DNA of 64,000 nucleotides from Eustoma russellianum. Taxonomy: Eukaryota; Streptophyta; Magnoliopsida; Gentianales; Gentianaceae. The stretch covers positions 29,118,581 to 29,182,580 of the forward strand of contig AP025057.1 of NCBI GenBank assembly GCA_036186865.1. Direction: 5' to 3'. The translations under genes were made by a program, and so were the position numbers. The notes under the pieces were generated by a model. It made no database searches and had not been told where the DNA came from. It was given only the letters and a program-made list of their open reading frames with translations. Shown here piece by piece: positions 34,881 through 46,318 of the stretch; position 1 is the first letter of the stretch; each line of letters opens with the position of its first letter.

Positions 34881-36127
34881 TATCTCACCTTAACAGGTTC
34901 ATGGTTATACATACAGCACAAATCATCAAAACAAAAAGAAATAATTAAAATTTTAAAATCGAAATCTCTTAAAATAAAAGTACCCGTAACTACGTCTCTG
35001 ACCTCCTCTAGCTCACCGTCCGTCATGACATGCACACGAGCATTGGTCTTTCTCTTTCCTTTCTGCTTCGTCTGACTATGTGGTGGAGGTGCTTGTGCTG
35101 GTGCAGGGCACTCTTTAGCGTAATGTCCTTGTTTGCCACAGTTGATGCAAACCTTCTGAGCCCTCCAACACTGACCTCTGTGTGCACGCCCACACTGTGC
35201 ACATACCGGACGTGGTGGTCCTACCGCTCTAAGTGGCTGCACCGCCATCGCGGTGGGGCCCTCAATCGCTAACGGCTGAGTTGCCGATCCCTGTCCCTTT
35301 TGTGGTGGTCCAAAAGATCAGCCGGTCTGGTGGCGGCGTGGAATCTTCAGCCATCTCCCGGATCTCCCAGAACAGAACTCCTCTCACGGTCTCTAAGCCT
35401 TGTCGACCGCTGTAACCCTCTCGAGATCACCCTCGGCCTCATGACACACCTCCAACAGCTCCTCAAAAGTGGTAGGCCGGGTACAGATGATCAATGACTA
35501 AATGCGAGAGTTCAAGCCTGTCTTAAACTTCAGCATCTTTGCCTTCTCGTTATCCATGATGGCGGGCATGTATCTCCCAAGTGTATGGAACCTCTCAGAA
35601 TACTGGTCCGCAGTCATGGACCCCTGTGTTAGAAGCTGAAACTCCGTCATCCTCCTATGAATAGCACTCTCAGGAACGTAGTGCCTTTGGTACTCCTCCC
35701 TAAACTGGGTCCATGTCGGTGGTAGAGTCAGTCTACATGCCACACCCTGCCACCATTCCTCTGCATCACCCTTTAAGAACGGTACAACCACATTCACCTT
35801 TAGGCTATCCGGAACCTGCAGCAACCACAACTGCTCAAACACATTCTTGAGCTAGATCTCTACCTCCTCTGGCCGGGTGGTACCCCTGAACATAGGTATC
35901 CAGGAGTTCTGCATCTCCCGGCTGAAACATTGAAGCCCATGAGATGGTGGTGGTGGTGGCTGCTACTACTCCTACTGCAGGTGAGCCATCTGCACCTGCT
36001 GCTGGGCCACCAATGTAGTCAGCGTGGCCAAGGTATCTGCAAGGACCTGGAGAATGGTCCCCTGACCCTACTGATCATCTCCATCATGTCCCTCATTTCC
36101 AACTGGCTGTTCACGTCGTGGAGGCAT
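34881..36127 (-). pseudogene. Gypsy gag with two cysteine motifs, broken
   Basis: The ATG at 36127 starts MPPRREQPVGN, with stops soon after (near 36070 and 35970). 35842-35498 matches the Retrotrans_gag domain (FLKGDAEEWWQGV, PTWTQFREEYQRHYVP, DQYSERFHTLGRYMP). 35248-34990 has CAQCGRAHRGQC and a CCHC knuckle CINCGKQGHYAKEC. After VVTGTF an AT-rich stretch of roughly 115 bp (34865-34985) separates gag from the protease DSGAS and looks like an intron or small insertion. It would encode capsid and nucleocapsid. Confidence 0.9.
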
Positions 36128-36383
36128 TTTCTGGAATTCAAGTTCATGAAAAGAATTCGGATTAGTCAAGAGCAAGTTTAAAAAGGTTGGACATAGGGTA
36201 AAACGGTAATTAGATAAAGAAAGCTCACCATCGGCACACATCTCTTATAACCCGATCAGAACTTAGGTCTACAATCATCGCTTAAGTATACTTTGCTTAT
36301 TAAGGGCAAAATCATAATTTATAAAACATCATAACTTATGTCTAGTGATCTATTTAATCCTGCGTTTTCGAGGCGGATCTGAA

Positions 36384-36401
36384 GCATGGGCTCTGATACC
36401 A
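36384..36401 (-). promoter_or_regulatory. tRNA-iMet primer-binding site of the gypsy element
   Basis: TGGTATCAGAGCCCATGC lies two bases from the right LTR on the coding strand. This fixes the right LTR as the 5' LTR and the coding strand as minus. Confidence 0.9.
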
Positions 36402-36403
36402 CC

Positions 36404-38613
36404 TGTAGCGCTCCGCTCTCGAGCCCTAACATCGGGAACAATGCACCTGCCATATCTCGCTAAGGAGAATATAAGGCGTTGGCTCAACTTCTTATATGTC
36501 AGGAATGACGTAGAAATTTTTTTCATGGAAACGTTAAGTATAACTCAAATTAACGAGCCAAAATAAACATCAATCTCAAAATAAAATAAGTACTGGGTTG
36601 ATGAGACCCAACAATATCTACACTTTTCAAAGGATCTAATTTAAAAGAAATACTAAAATGTCTGCGAGAACCCCAAGGAAAAAAATAGAAATATTCGTTG
36701 CAAGGTCCCCTCATGCCCTAGATGCAACTATCAACCGGCCCACTCTGCTATGTCTGCCCCGTCCTCAACAAAGATATGGTCGTAGTCATCATCCGGCTCA
36801 CCTGGGAAAGTAGGGGTGAGTGACAAAAATTACGTAGTAGATGCCTGTCTCAAACCAATACAAAACACGCATACCAAAATAATATAACCACATAGCACAT
36901 AAATAGGATATAACATGAGCATAAAATAAGTGCAGAAATAAAACACTCCACATAAAAATGCGCGACTATAAGATGCATGTCTTCACCCACGTGTCACACG
37001 CAACAAGAATCATGTCACGCAATATGGTCCTATACCTATATGCAATGCATGATCTCCGGATTGACTGGATGTCTGTAGCCCGTACAGTACAATCCACACT
37101 CACTGATGCCCGCGGCCCGTACACCACGATCCACCATAACCGAGTGTTCATGACACGTACACCATAATCACTCCACCTGAGCGTCTGAGACCCATACATC
37201 TCAACCCACTCCAAATACAATGCGCGTGCTATGAATGTAATAACAAAGTCACCTCGGACCCTTACGCCCATCCTCACCACCTCCGACACTCAATATTTAG
37301 TTTCATAAATTTTTTGAATAGTGGAAGATTATTATTTATCACTACCCGTATTTTTCTTTAGCTTGTATAAATTTCTTAGAATTTTCTACTATTTTTCCCT
37401 TATTTACTAATTATTTTTAATTACTTAATTTACCGAAATTCCAAAATTAGATGAAAATAACTTATTTTTAACCTTTTATATTTTTTGGAATTTATTTAGA
37501 ATTTTCTAGTATTTAATTATATTTTTCTGTAATTTAAAATTATTTATTTCCTAATCTCTAAATTCTAGAAATAGTTAAGTTAATTAATTAAAGAAATTTC
37601 TTTTTTATTTTCTTCCATGCCTAGTCACGTCCGGTCCTAACCTTTCTTCTGGCCTGGCACTGATCCGCCAGCCTGGTATATATATTTTTTCTTCCGTGAG
37701 GTTAATGGGCCGCCTTCGGTCCGGCCCGCTGGCCATCCAGCCCCGGCCTGTTAACCTGTTGTCTTTTTTTTAATTAAATAGGCAATTTTGCCTGGTTTGC
37801 TGCCACCAGCCAGCCAGCCAGCCTGCTAAGGGTTCGGCCTGGTCCGCGCGCTGGCAGGCCGGCCCTACTGCCTTTATTTTTATAAATCGCAGTTTTCCAC
37901 ATGAGGTGTGTGCGGTGTCACACGCGTGCGTGAGGCACACGCGCCAATTTGGATTTGTTTTTCCTATTTTCAAGCCATATGAACCTATTCTAAGCCAAAA
38001 CGAGATTTGTAACAACTCCAAGTAAGAAAATTTTTAACCTTTTGAATTCATTCGAGGGCATATTTAATCCGAACCCCCTACCACCAATTTCATACACACA
38101 CACGCATATACAACTACAAACAATACATCTCATGCTTTTCCATATAAAACATATACAAAATTAGCATCTTAGACAAATAAAAAACGACGAATCATATTAA
38201 TATACCATCAAAACATGCATGAATCATACCCGTTTGAGGGGAGAAGAGGCACCTACCTCGATTGATGCTAAAACGAATGGATTAGACAGATTAAGACTCA
38301 GATTTGGGGTCTCTCTAGCATTCTTCTTCTTTTCTCTCTCTCTCTCTCTCTTTTTCCTCTTTTTCCTCTCATTTCCTCCTCTCTCTTTCATTCTCTCTTT
38401 TTCCCCACCAACTGATGCCGCTGACCTCCTAGGGTGAAGGGGGTTTGGGGAGTTTTATTTGGGGCTGGGGGGAGAGATTTAGGAGAATTTTGGATTAGGT
38501 AGTTAATTCAAATTAGTAGATTACCAAAAATCCTATCCCCTACCCCTAACTCACGCACTCACACACACCCCTTCCATATTTATATTTTTTTCTTTTATTT
38601 ATAAATATATATA
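36404..38613 (-). repeat. Right gypsy LTR (5' LTR by transcription), major part
   Basis: It aligns with 15778-18143, including the gtacaccacgatccaccata-type repeats, the (TC)n run (38335-38352) and the final ccttccatatttatat. Divergence from the left copy is much greater than in the young copia. The last 41 bp lie at 40123-40163 after an insertion. Confidence 0.88.
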
Positions 38614-40117
38614 TGTAGTTGATATAAGTGATTTTTATATATATATTTATACCTTCTACTACTTAATTTGAGCAATATTTTGGCATTTCACTGGGTGAAA
38701 AATGATTGATTCGGGTATTTTTAGTTCCATTGGAATAATTGAAAACTATTGATTTTTAGCTAAATTAACTGCATATTTTGAGCTTAAATGAATTATTAAT
38801 TAAATGAGTTTATTTTCTATGTTATTAGCTAAATAAATCTTTAGTTTATTTTATTTTATCGGAACTACATGTGTTTTTTTTGTGTGTAGGAAATATACCC
38901 GACAAATATCAAGATAAGGATGAAGTTTCAAGAGGATATATTATGATCAGATTTTATCTGATACTAACAGAAGAAGAATCTGGTAAAATTTCTATAAAAG
39001 AAAAAACCAGCGTCACAAGCAAAACTAGGGAATTCCCCCAGGGAAATTTTCTCCCAGACCGTTCCTTTTCCCATGAATTTGTACAAACATGCTTTCTGAA
39101 GACACTTTATTTCCTGCCATCCATCATTATTGGATCAAAAAGAAAAAGAGGAAAGTGCTTCCCAGCCAGCGGCCAGGAGCACAGAGAAAAGAAAAAAGGA
39201 AATTGCTCTCTGTTTAGTCCCATCGGCGTCAGCACCTTTCAGGCGGCCCAGTCAATCGACGTCATCATCGCGTCAGCGGGTAACAGTCATCGGGCGCGGC
39301 TTTCGAGCTACTCTACAGTGCAGTTTTGTTCCCAGTTTCTTTTTTCTACTGTTCCTTTATTTAATTATACATGGATATAATGGATATTATGGATTTAATC
39401 TATGGCTGAATTTTTATTTTCTTGACTAGTTTTCCTGACAGTTCAATTATTTTGATACTTTACTGCATTAGCTTTCCCTCTTTGATTTACTTAATTTACT
39501 AGTTTATTATCCCAATCGTTAATTGTTGTTGGTGTGTTTATTGCGTCACTAGATTAGCTACCTATTGATAGAACATATAATTATTTTCGAAGGACCGGGA
39601 GGTGAAGATTTTAATTACGACCGTGTCAACAATGGACCTGTAGTAAAATTGACTAGAGATAGATTCGGTTTCTACGGGTGGATAATTAGAAAATTCTAAG
39701 GAAATTAAATGCGACTCGATGGATTAAAATTTGCGTAGGGATACGGAGTTTGTCACACCGAGTTAGGTTTCTACGCCAAGGGATTGGGTAAAAATTAAAA
39801 TAGAAAATTTCTTCCTTATCGGTTCGGAATAGAAACTAGCTAATTATTTTGGGTTAAAGAGTGTATTACACTTTAGAAAATGATTCAGCTGAAACATAAA
39901 CTAGTCAAGAGAATCTTCAACGGGGAAAAGTTAAGGCTTGATATTTAGTTAGTAGTTAGTTTTTGATTTTATTAAATTTTATTGGTTAGGTTTAAATTAA
40001 GACGAAAAATAATTTTGGTACTTAAAATTAGTCCTCGTGGGATTGACAACCCTCTTGCCTGCTATTCTACAATTGTACCTAGTGCACTTGCTAGTTAGTG
40101 GTTAAGAAATTACACAT

Positions 40118-40122
<5 letters not shown>
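38614..40122 (-). mobile_element. Probable solo LTR inserted in the gypsy LTR
   Basis: The 1.5-kb segment interrupts the (TA)n tract of the LTR. On the minus strand it begins TGTTGATGTGTAATTTC and has gcaagtgcactaggt and ttgtcaatcccacgagga, phrases typical of the LTRs of a widespread non-autonomous plant LTR group. On the plus strand its left end is TGTAGTTGATA. The 5-bp target repeat cannot be read because both sides are TA repeats. No primer site or coding domain is inside, so a solo LTR is the simplest reading. The 169-codon frame at 38871 shows no known domain. Confidence 0.55.
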
Positions 40123-40153
<31 letters not shown>

Positions 40154-40163
40154 CGTTATAATA

Positions 40164-40429
40164 GTTTTTCCTTTCACAGAGAGAGGGTTTCTACGTAAAT
40201 CTCGATGTCCCTATTTTATCTAGCATTTACCATGAATGATAAATACGCCGTGCACGCAATTGTCTAAGAAAGTTGAATTTTGAGAGGGACCGCGTGTGAC
40301 CCCTGCGGCTAAACCTGGAATTTTACGTAGAATGGTAATACTGTCTATGAGGTCATTGTGATCTTTTTTGGGTATTACCAAATCGGTTCACTTAACTTTA
40401 TTGCTATTTATCTCGCTGTCATACTCGAC
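40164..40429. other. Continuation of the split copia-like LTR, then non-coding DNA
   Basis: Bases 40164 to about 40250 continue the LTR-like phrase interrupted at 15777 (target repeat GTTTT shared). The right limit of the old LTR could not be set. No gene is seen. Confidence 0.4.
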
Positions 40430-41047
40430 GGTTCTAGTGAGTAGTAAATGACTGGTATAACAGATGAGATAAGAGAAGGAAGACTGAGATAGCTTGGGCA
40501 TGTCAAAAGGAGACAGACAACGGCGTTTGTTAAAACAATTGAAAGCCTCATTGTAGAAGGGAAGAGAAGTAAAGGCAGGCCCAAACTGACGTAGAATGAG
40601 CAGATTAAGCATGACTTACTAGAGTTGCACCTCTCTGATGGATATAAGGTCATGGAGGCATAGGATTAAGGTTAAAGAGGGGTAGACGGGATGTAGGGGC
40701 ACCTTAGAGCATACTTAGAGAATTAAATAGTCTCTACACTTTAGGTTGATTTGTACTTTTTTGTTTTGGTCTTTGTCTTTTAACTATTTGTGCATATCCA
40801 TTGTTGGCTATTTTAATATCGTAAGGTTTTGATTTATATTTAATAAAATCCATTCACTATTACATAGTCCTATTATTGTACTATCTATACAGGTACATAT
40901 AGAGCCGGGGGTCTCACTGGAAGCAAGCTCTCTATCGCTCGAGATTGAGGTATTGTTTGCCTACCTCTTACTTCCCAGACCCTATCGATAGCTTTTACTG
41001 TTATTGGGATATATTGGGTATGATTATTGTTGTTGTTGTTGTTGTTC
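40430..41047 (+). mobile_element. 5'-truncated RTE-clade LINE
   Basis: The 40455-40665 stretch translates as a decayed ORF end with EIREGRLR-LGHVKRRQ, EGKRSKGRPKLT and HDLLELHLSDG, with TAG stops at two positions where the family has Trp. This is the C-terminus typical of plant RTE reverse transcriptase proteins. The tail agccgggggtctcactgg, then cttcccagaccct and attgggtatgatt, ends in (TTG)n at 41028-41046, the usual RTE 3' end. The 5' limit is uncertain by some tens of bases. Confidence 0.85.
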
Positions 41048-42600
41048 TGTTCGTAATAATTAAATAACAAAGTCCTTAGAATGTTAGCTACGGTGTCATA
41101 AATTAGTAAGTAAAATTTTATTATCAGTGAGAAATTTATGACATATATTTTCTTAAATATATCATTGGTCGGATTAATTATTAAGAGTGGACAATAGTGA
41201 TTAAGACTTGTAAATTAGAGGTCATTCTTGCTTGACGGGGAGATAGTTTTTCATGTGATATATATGTGGATGCTCTAAAGTTAAGGGAGTTTACTAGACT
41301 AGGCCACTGCTGAAATAATATATGTATTTAGCGTCATTAGTTTATTCTCAACATGAACAAAATGTAATAATTTCTAGATATGAAACCTACATTTACTTCA
41401 TGCATGAAATGTACTATTTTTACCCCTTTTAACGTAGTGCTGAGATATGTCTATATTTAACCGAAGCTTGGATAATATATAAAGTGTAGAAGAAGTAGTG
41501 TGGTATCAATATAGGATTTGTCGCTTCTTTGTTTAGGAAGTTCATATCCCAGCCTCTTAGTTGAATATAAATGACTTGATAAGTATGTGGCAATGGCATG
41601 AAGAGTTAGTCAGATAGTCAAGTCAAATATTTCTTGAACAGAGTAAATATTGATAATGACGCTTCATTTATCAATAATACTTTCGATATTGAGAAAAGGA
41701 GATTTTATTACACGGGTTTGTTCATAAGTGGTTTATAGTTCACTAATATTTTTCTATCACATTGGAGGCGGAAAACTGATGCTAGAGTTACCTTTGGTAT
41801 GTATGGATTTAGTGTCTTTGTCTTAGAAACATAGAGGGTCACACGCAATAACATAAAGCATTGGAAGAATTAATTAATTGGATTAATAACCGGACGGTTT
41901 TTAATTTAGATTCTTATATGAAGTGTTCTTAAAAAATACTCAGGGTTTCTATCCCAAAAAAGAAAAGAATATTCAGTGTATATTATGTCAATTCAGAATA
42001 TCAAAATGAAATGATAAGTACACTATTTGATGCACACGCAAAATAAATTAAATGACCCATGACAGAAAAGGTAATGAATTATTAAACACTTGCTTACTAA
42101 AATATTGAAATGATTTTTTTTCCCTATAAAACTGATTTATTTTTAGCTGCTCATTAGTTAGTAAACTTGACACATTTACCAAAAGTTATTTGTATTTTGG
42201 CTACAAGACATCTTTATTAACATAAACACAACAACAATCATATCTATTATATTTTTACGAAAGCAAAAGTCATCGCTAGAGTCTAGTGATCTTTATTAAC
42301 ATAAAAGAACGGAATTATTGAAGACAAAGGCTGCAAAAACCTATCGCCAAACAACATGCAAATCCCAATTCATTTTTTTAAAAATTTTTATTTCCACTGC
42401 ATAGCATGGGTTTATCAGCTAGTAATAATTATATTGTAACTTAACATATACGGAAATATGCAAATATGTTTTCACATCTCCCAACACAGCAAATGTTAAC
42501 ATTTACAAAAGTTGATAACGTTAATATTAATTCATCAATTGGGCTGTCAGATTTTGAAGTTAGAGAGAAACAACATATTTTTGTGGTTTATGTCAAGACA
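41048..42600. other. Non-coding AT-rich spacer
   Basis: I see no gene, RNA or clear repeat in this 1.5-kb stretch. Frames are short and without motifs. Confidence 0.6.
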
Positions 42601-42608
42601 AACTTAGA

Positions 42609-42796
42609 AGGCAGGAAGAACTAGTGAGGCTCATGTTTTGTGACCTTAAAGTCACGGGTTCGAGCCGTAGAAACAACCTCTTACATAAAGTATAGAGTAA
42701 GGCTGCATACATCAGATCGTGAGGCGATTTAGTCTCTCACCAGACTATGTGCAAACGCGGAAGCCTAGTGAACCGAGAACGCCTTTTGTCTTAGCT
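42609..42796 (+). mobile_element. Au-type SINE (tRNA-derived)
   Basis: A pol III box B (gggttcgagcc at 42656-42666) follows gtgaggctcatgttttgtga. The body (gtaaggctgcatacatc, then gcggaagcctagtgaaccga) matches the layout of plant Au SINEs and it ends ccttttgt. The 8-bp sequence aacttaga at 42601-42608 and 42797-42804 may be the target repeat. It is transcribed by pol III and moved by LINE enzymes (family knowledge). Confidence 0.8.
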
Positions 42797-42804
42797 AACT
42801 TAGA

Positions 42805-43107
42805 TGAATTTTTACATTTTGAGTTCATGAGACAAGAAAGAATCCTGGATAGCTCTTAAATCCGTTGATCAATCATCAGAAATCAAATGACGAAATTTAT
42901 GGAACCTTTAAGCTACATAATAGTAAAATCTACTTTTTTTTGTTTGTAATTTAGTAAAATCCATGTATCACCTCCCCTATTGAATAAATATTATGAAATT
43001 TTCCCCTGTTTCAACTCTATATGGAAGTCCTCAGCTTGAATAATTTCCTTTTGTTCCATAGGATTTTGCACAAGAAAGATTGATGAGATCCCTGACTAGC
43101 GTGCATG
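42805..43107. other. Non-coding spacer
   Basis: Short AT-rich stretch between the SINE and the LINE 3' end. Nothing recognisable. Confidence 0.5.
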
Positions 43108-43136
43108 AAATTTTTTTTTGACACAAAACGATAATT

Positions 43137-44918
43137 TTATTCATTCATATCTGCAACTGCAGCATCAATTACATGAGGAGGGGGGTTTGGACCCCAAACC
43201 ATTCCGGTTGAGTATTGCAACCCAAGGCGTGCTAGAAGATGGGCGGGGATATTCTTACTACGCCTAGTGAAAGACACTCTACCACTTCCATATGAGGATA
43301 GTTGTTTACACTCATGTAATAGAGAGAAAAGGGGGTGGGTATCATCAGTGGGATTGTTTAGCAACTGAATCGCAATAGAGCAGTATGACCAAACAGCAAA
43401 TTCGGCGACTCCTTCCCTCTCGAGATATCTAAGACCGCTGAGTATGGCTCTCAGCTCGCATTGGAGTACATCAGCGTTCCTGGCGATGCTACTGGATTCT
43501 GCCCATAGAATTTCCCCCCTTGAGTTCCTCACGATCAAACCCACTGCCCGACTGTCGTCTTCACCACAAGCTGCATCGACATTGATTGACAAAGCGGAGC
43601 CTTAGGGTGGTGCCCAGTGCTGTATATCGTTCTCTTTGCAAAATTCCCCAAAGGCCGATTGTACTGTATGAGCTGGAGTTAGGATGTTTGATAAAACCGC
43701 AGTGCATTCTTCGATAATGTTGGATGTACAAGGGGGTGGCTGACCTGCGTTGAAAGTAAAGTTGCATCGGGCCTTCCATATGAGCCATAGTATAAGTGAC
43801 AATTTCACCCGCTGCTCTGGGCCTAGATTGTTGCAGCACCACTGCAAAATATTCCACTTTGATCTTGTGCGCTGAAGTATGGGGATGTGTATAACTGAGG
43901 TCCAAAAATCCATTACCCATGCACAGCCAAAAAAACAGTGATACTCGGATTCTTCGCTTTCTGAACAAATTGGGCAGAGATGCGTCACATTGCGAAGCCG
44001 TTGAGCAAGATTACCCCGAACCGCTAACGCTCCCTTCAGCAACTTCCATAGGAAAACTTTCACTCTCGGTATTGTTTGGATCTCCCAGATCTTATTCCAG
44101 AATGCGTGCAGTTGGCTACGATCGGAGGCTTCCCCTTGCCCTGTCAACAGTGTTTGGGCCTGCATATACGCATGGTAACCCGATCGAACAGTGTATTCAC
44201 CATTAGAAGTGTAGTGCCATATTAACTTATCACTTCCAGCTTGGATGGCAATGGGTATAGATTTGATAATCTCAGCATCGTACGGCAAAAAAATACTGTC
44301 CACCAAATTAACATTCCAGCCTCCAGTAGCATCATTTATAAGATCCTTAACCATAGACACAGAGTGAGCAGATATACAAGAAAGGAGCGGTTTGAAAGAC
44401 GGGGGGCGAGGGATCCAAGGGTCAGTCCATATCTGAATGTTGTTTCCATCCCCAACACGATAGCGGCTGCCTAAAGATAATACTGCTCTCCCTGCCAAGA
44501 GGCTACACCACAGGTATGACGGCCTAGCCGTAGATCCAGCGGATAAAAAGGTATCATGGGGGTAGTACTTGCTGGCAAGTGCACGTGCCATCAGGCTAGA
44601 AGGGTCCTGAATGAGTCTCCACCCTTGCTTGGCAAGCATAGACAGATTGAAGGCCTTCACGTCCCGGAATCCCAATCCACCATCGCGCTTAGACTTGCAA
44701 ACTGTGTCCCACGCCTTCCAATGGATGGTGCGTTCTTTGCCCTTTGGACACCACCAGAAACCCCTAATGATAGATGTAATTTTGTCACAGACTGTGTTTG
44801 GAAGTTGGAAGCATTGCATAACGTACGTAGGGATCGCTTGCAATATTGCTTTAATGAGCACTTCCTTCCCTGCTGATGACAGAAATTGCTCCTTCCATCC
44901 AGATACCTTTTTCTTCAC
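43137..44918 (-). pseudogene. LINE-B ORF2 C-terminal half: maturase-like region, zf-RVT, RNase H
   Basis: One frame runs 44918-43602, from KKKVSGWKEQFLSSAGKEVL (the RT thumb region of plant LINEs) through RGFWWCPKGKERTIHWKAWD and the zf-RVT domain (HAFWNKIWEIQTIPRVKVFLWK, CPICSESEES-H) to WAPP. A TAA at 43602 then interrupts it. It continues in the same frame with the RVT_3 RNase H (INVDAACGEDDSRAVG, ELRAILSGL) to 43137. The usual ESDC catalytic motif reads WSYCS, so the catalytic Asp is lost even if the stop were read through. Confidence 0.88.
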
Positions 44919-44954
44919 TCTATCCTCAATATACTGGAAAATACGGCGCTTTGA

Positions 44955-46318
44955 TCACCCAATCATGTAGGGAAGCCCCAGATAATGCCCATCTGTTTGC
45001 CCCTGCTGCACGCCCAATGTAGTGCATACCTGCGCTGCTAGGTCAGTGCAAGTGCCTTTGGAGAAGAATGTATTTGATTTCTGTAGGTTGATAGTTTGTC
45101 CAGATATAGCACTGTATGTCATCAATACTCTCTTCACCATTTGTGCCTGGTCAGGTGAGGCACGGAAAAATAGTAGAGAATCGTCAGCAAAAAGAAAGTG
45201 AGTTATTCTTGGTCCTTGTTGGCCGAAAAGCATACCATCCCAGTGTCCTGCATTCTCTTCTCTGCGTATAAGAGATGAGAGGCCTTCTGCACATATGAGA
45301 AAAAGAAAAGGAGAAAGGGGGCAGCCCTGGCGTATGCCTCGCGAAGGGGTAAAGAATCTCTGTCAAACGCCTTAGAGAGATCTAGCTTGAGGCCGACATA
45401 TGAATCTCTTCGCTGCAGCGGTTGCATATTGTAGAATGCTTCTATAGCAATGATTGCATTGTCCGTAATTAGGCGGCCTGGAACAAAGGCACTTTGGGCT
45501 TCATCAATGACAGAGCCCAATACTTTCTTGAGTCGGTTTGCAAGAACTTTCGCAATGACCTTATACACCGTATTGCACAAACTGATGGGCCTGAAATCCG
45601 AGACTGCTTCAGGCGATTTTACTTTGGGAACCAAACACAAGTGGGTCTGGTTTAGCTCATGTATTAAGCGATCATGGTTTAGGAAAGAAAGAATGAAACG
45701 GCCAATGTCCTCCCCCATGATACTCCAGCACTTATGTAGGAAGATTGCCTGCAAACCATCCGGACCTGGAGCCTTTGTGGCTGGTAACTGTTTGATTGCT
45801 CCATAGATTTCTTCTAAATCAAATGGCGAGCTTAGCAGCAGGGCATCATCGTCTGTAAGGTGCCTGAATTGGAGGTCGTTTGGCAAGGCCACTGAGGAGT
45901 CATTTGTTTTGAAGAGCGACATAAAATGATCTTGGATAAGTTTGCTGATACACTCCTCATCTTCAATGAGCATACCATTGGTGTCATACAAGCGAGTGAT
46001 TCGGTTTCGGGATCGTCGAGAGGACGATTTATGGTGGAAGTATTTGGTATTCCTGTCTCCACCTTGGAGCCAGTCCGCACGCGACCTCTGTCTCCAGTAA
46101 GCCTCCTCTAAATCCTCCAAGTGTGATAACTCAGTTCTGAGTGTGCACAGGAGTTGGGCGGATCCCCCTGTCGAAGCCTGCAGCGAATCCATCTTTGGCG
46201 TAGCCTTTTGATTTTCTTTGATAAAGCACCATACTTTCTGTTGCTCCATGATTTCAAGGAATAGTATGATTCCGCTATAGCGCATGCGATACCTTTGGAG
46301 GACAGCGAGGGCCTCCAT
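44955..46318 (-). pseudogene. LINE-B ORF2 reverse transcriptase region, with internal deletion
   Basis: The frame 46318-45203 holds the RT fingers and palm start (ADWLQGGDRNTKYFH, LPATKAPGPDGLQA, DFRPISLCNTVYKVIAKVLANRL, SAFVPGRLITDNAI, LKLDLSKAFDR). After KAFDR the sequence jumps, with loss of frame, to the TPSRGIRQGCPLSPF part, losing about 45 codons by family comparison. The second frame (45233-44955) has the catalytic FADDS motif and ends at a TGA in GLPYMIG-SKRR, where Arg is usual (a CGA to TGA change). The overlap with the endonuclease frame marks another indel near 46190. Confidence 0.9.

Larger units (their letters stand above)
15778..40163 (-). mobile_element. Nested Ty3/gypsy retrotransposon, chromovirus (Tekay/Del-like)
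   Basis: Coding strand is minus. The LTRs begin TGTAG (plus strand) at 15778 and 36404 and end ttccgttataaca at 31491 and ttccgttataata at 40163. The target repeat GTTTT lies at 15773-15777 and 40164-40168. A tRNA-iMet primer site lies next to the right LTR and a purine tract next to the left. Gag has two cysteine motifs and pol has the PR-RT-RH-INT order. The left LTR is split by a LINE that itself holds a copia element, and the right LTR by a probable solo LTR. Without these insertions the element is about 9.7 kb. The LTRs differ at many sites, so it is old. Confidence 0.95.

Noticed and set aside
38871..39380. 169-codon frame inside the probable solo LTR
   Set aside because: No recognisable domain and lying inside an LTR-like insertion, so probably chance.
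44611..44970. Plus-strand frames of about 100 codons over LINE-B
   Set aside because: They are shadows of the minus-strand LINE ORF2.
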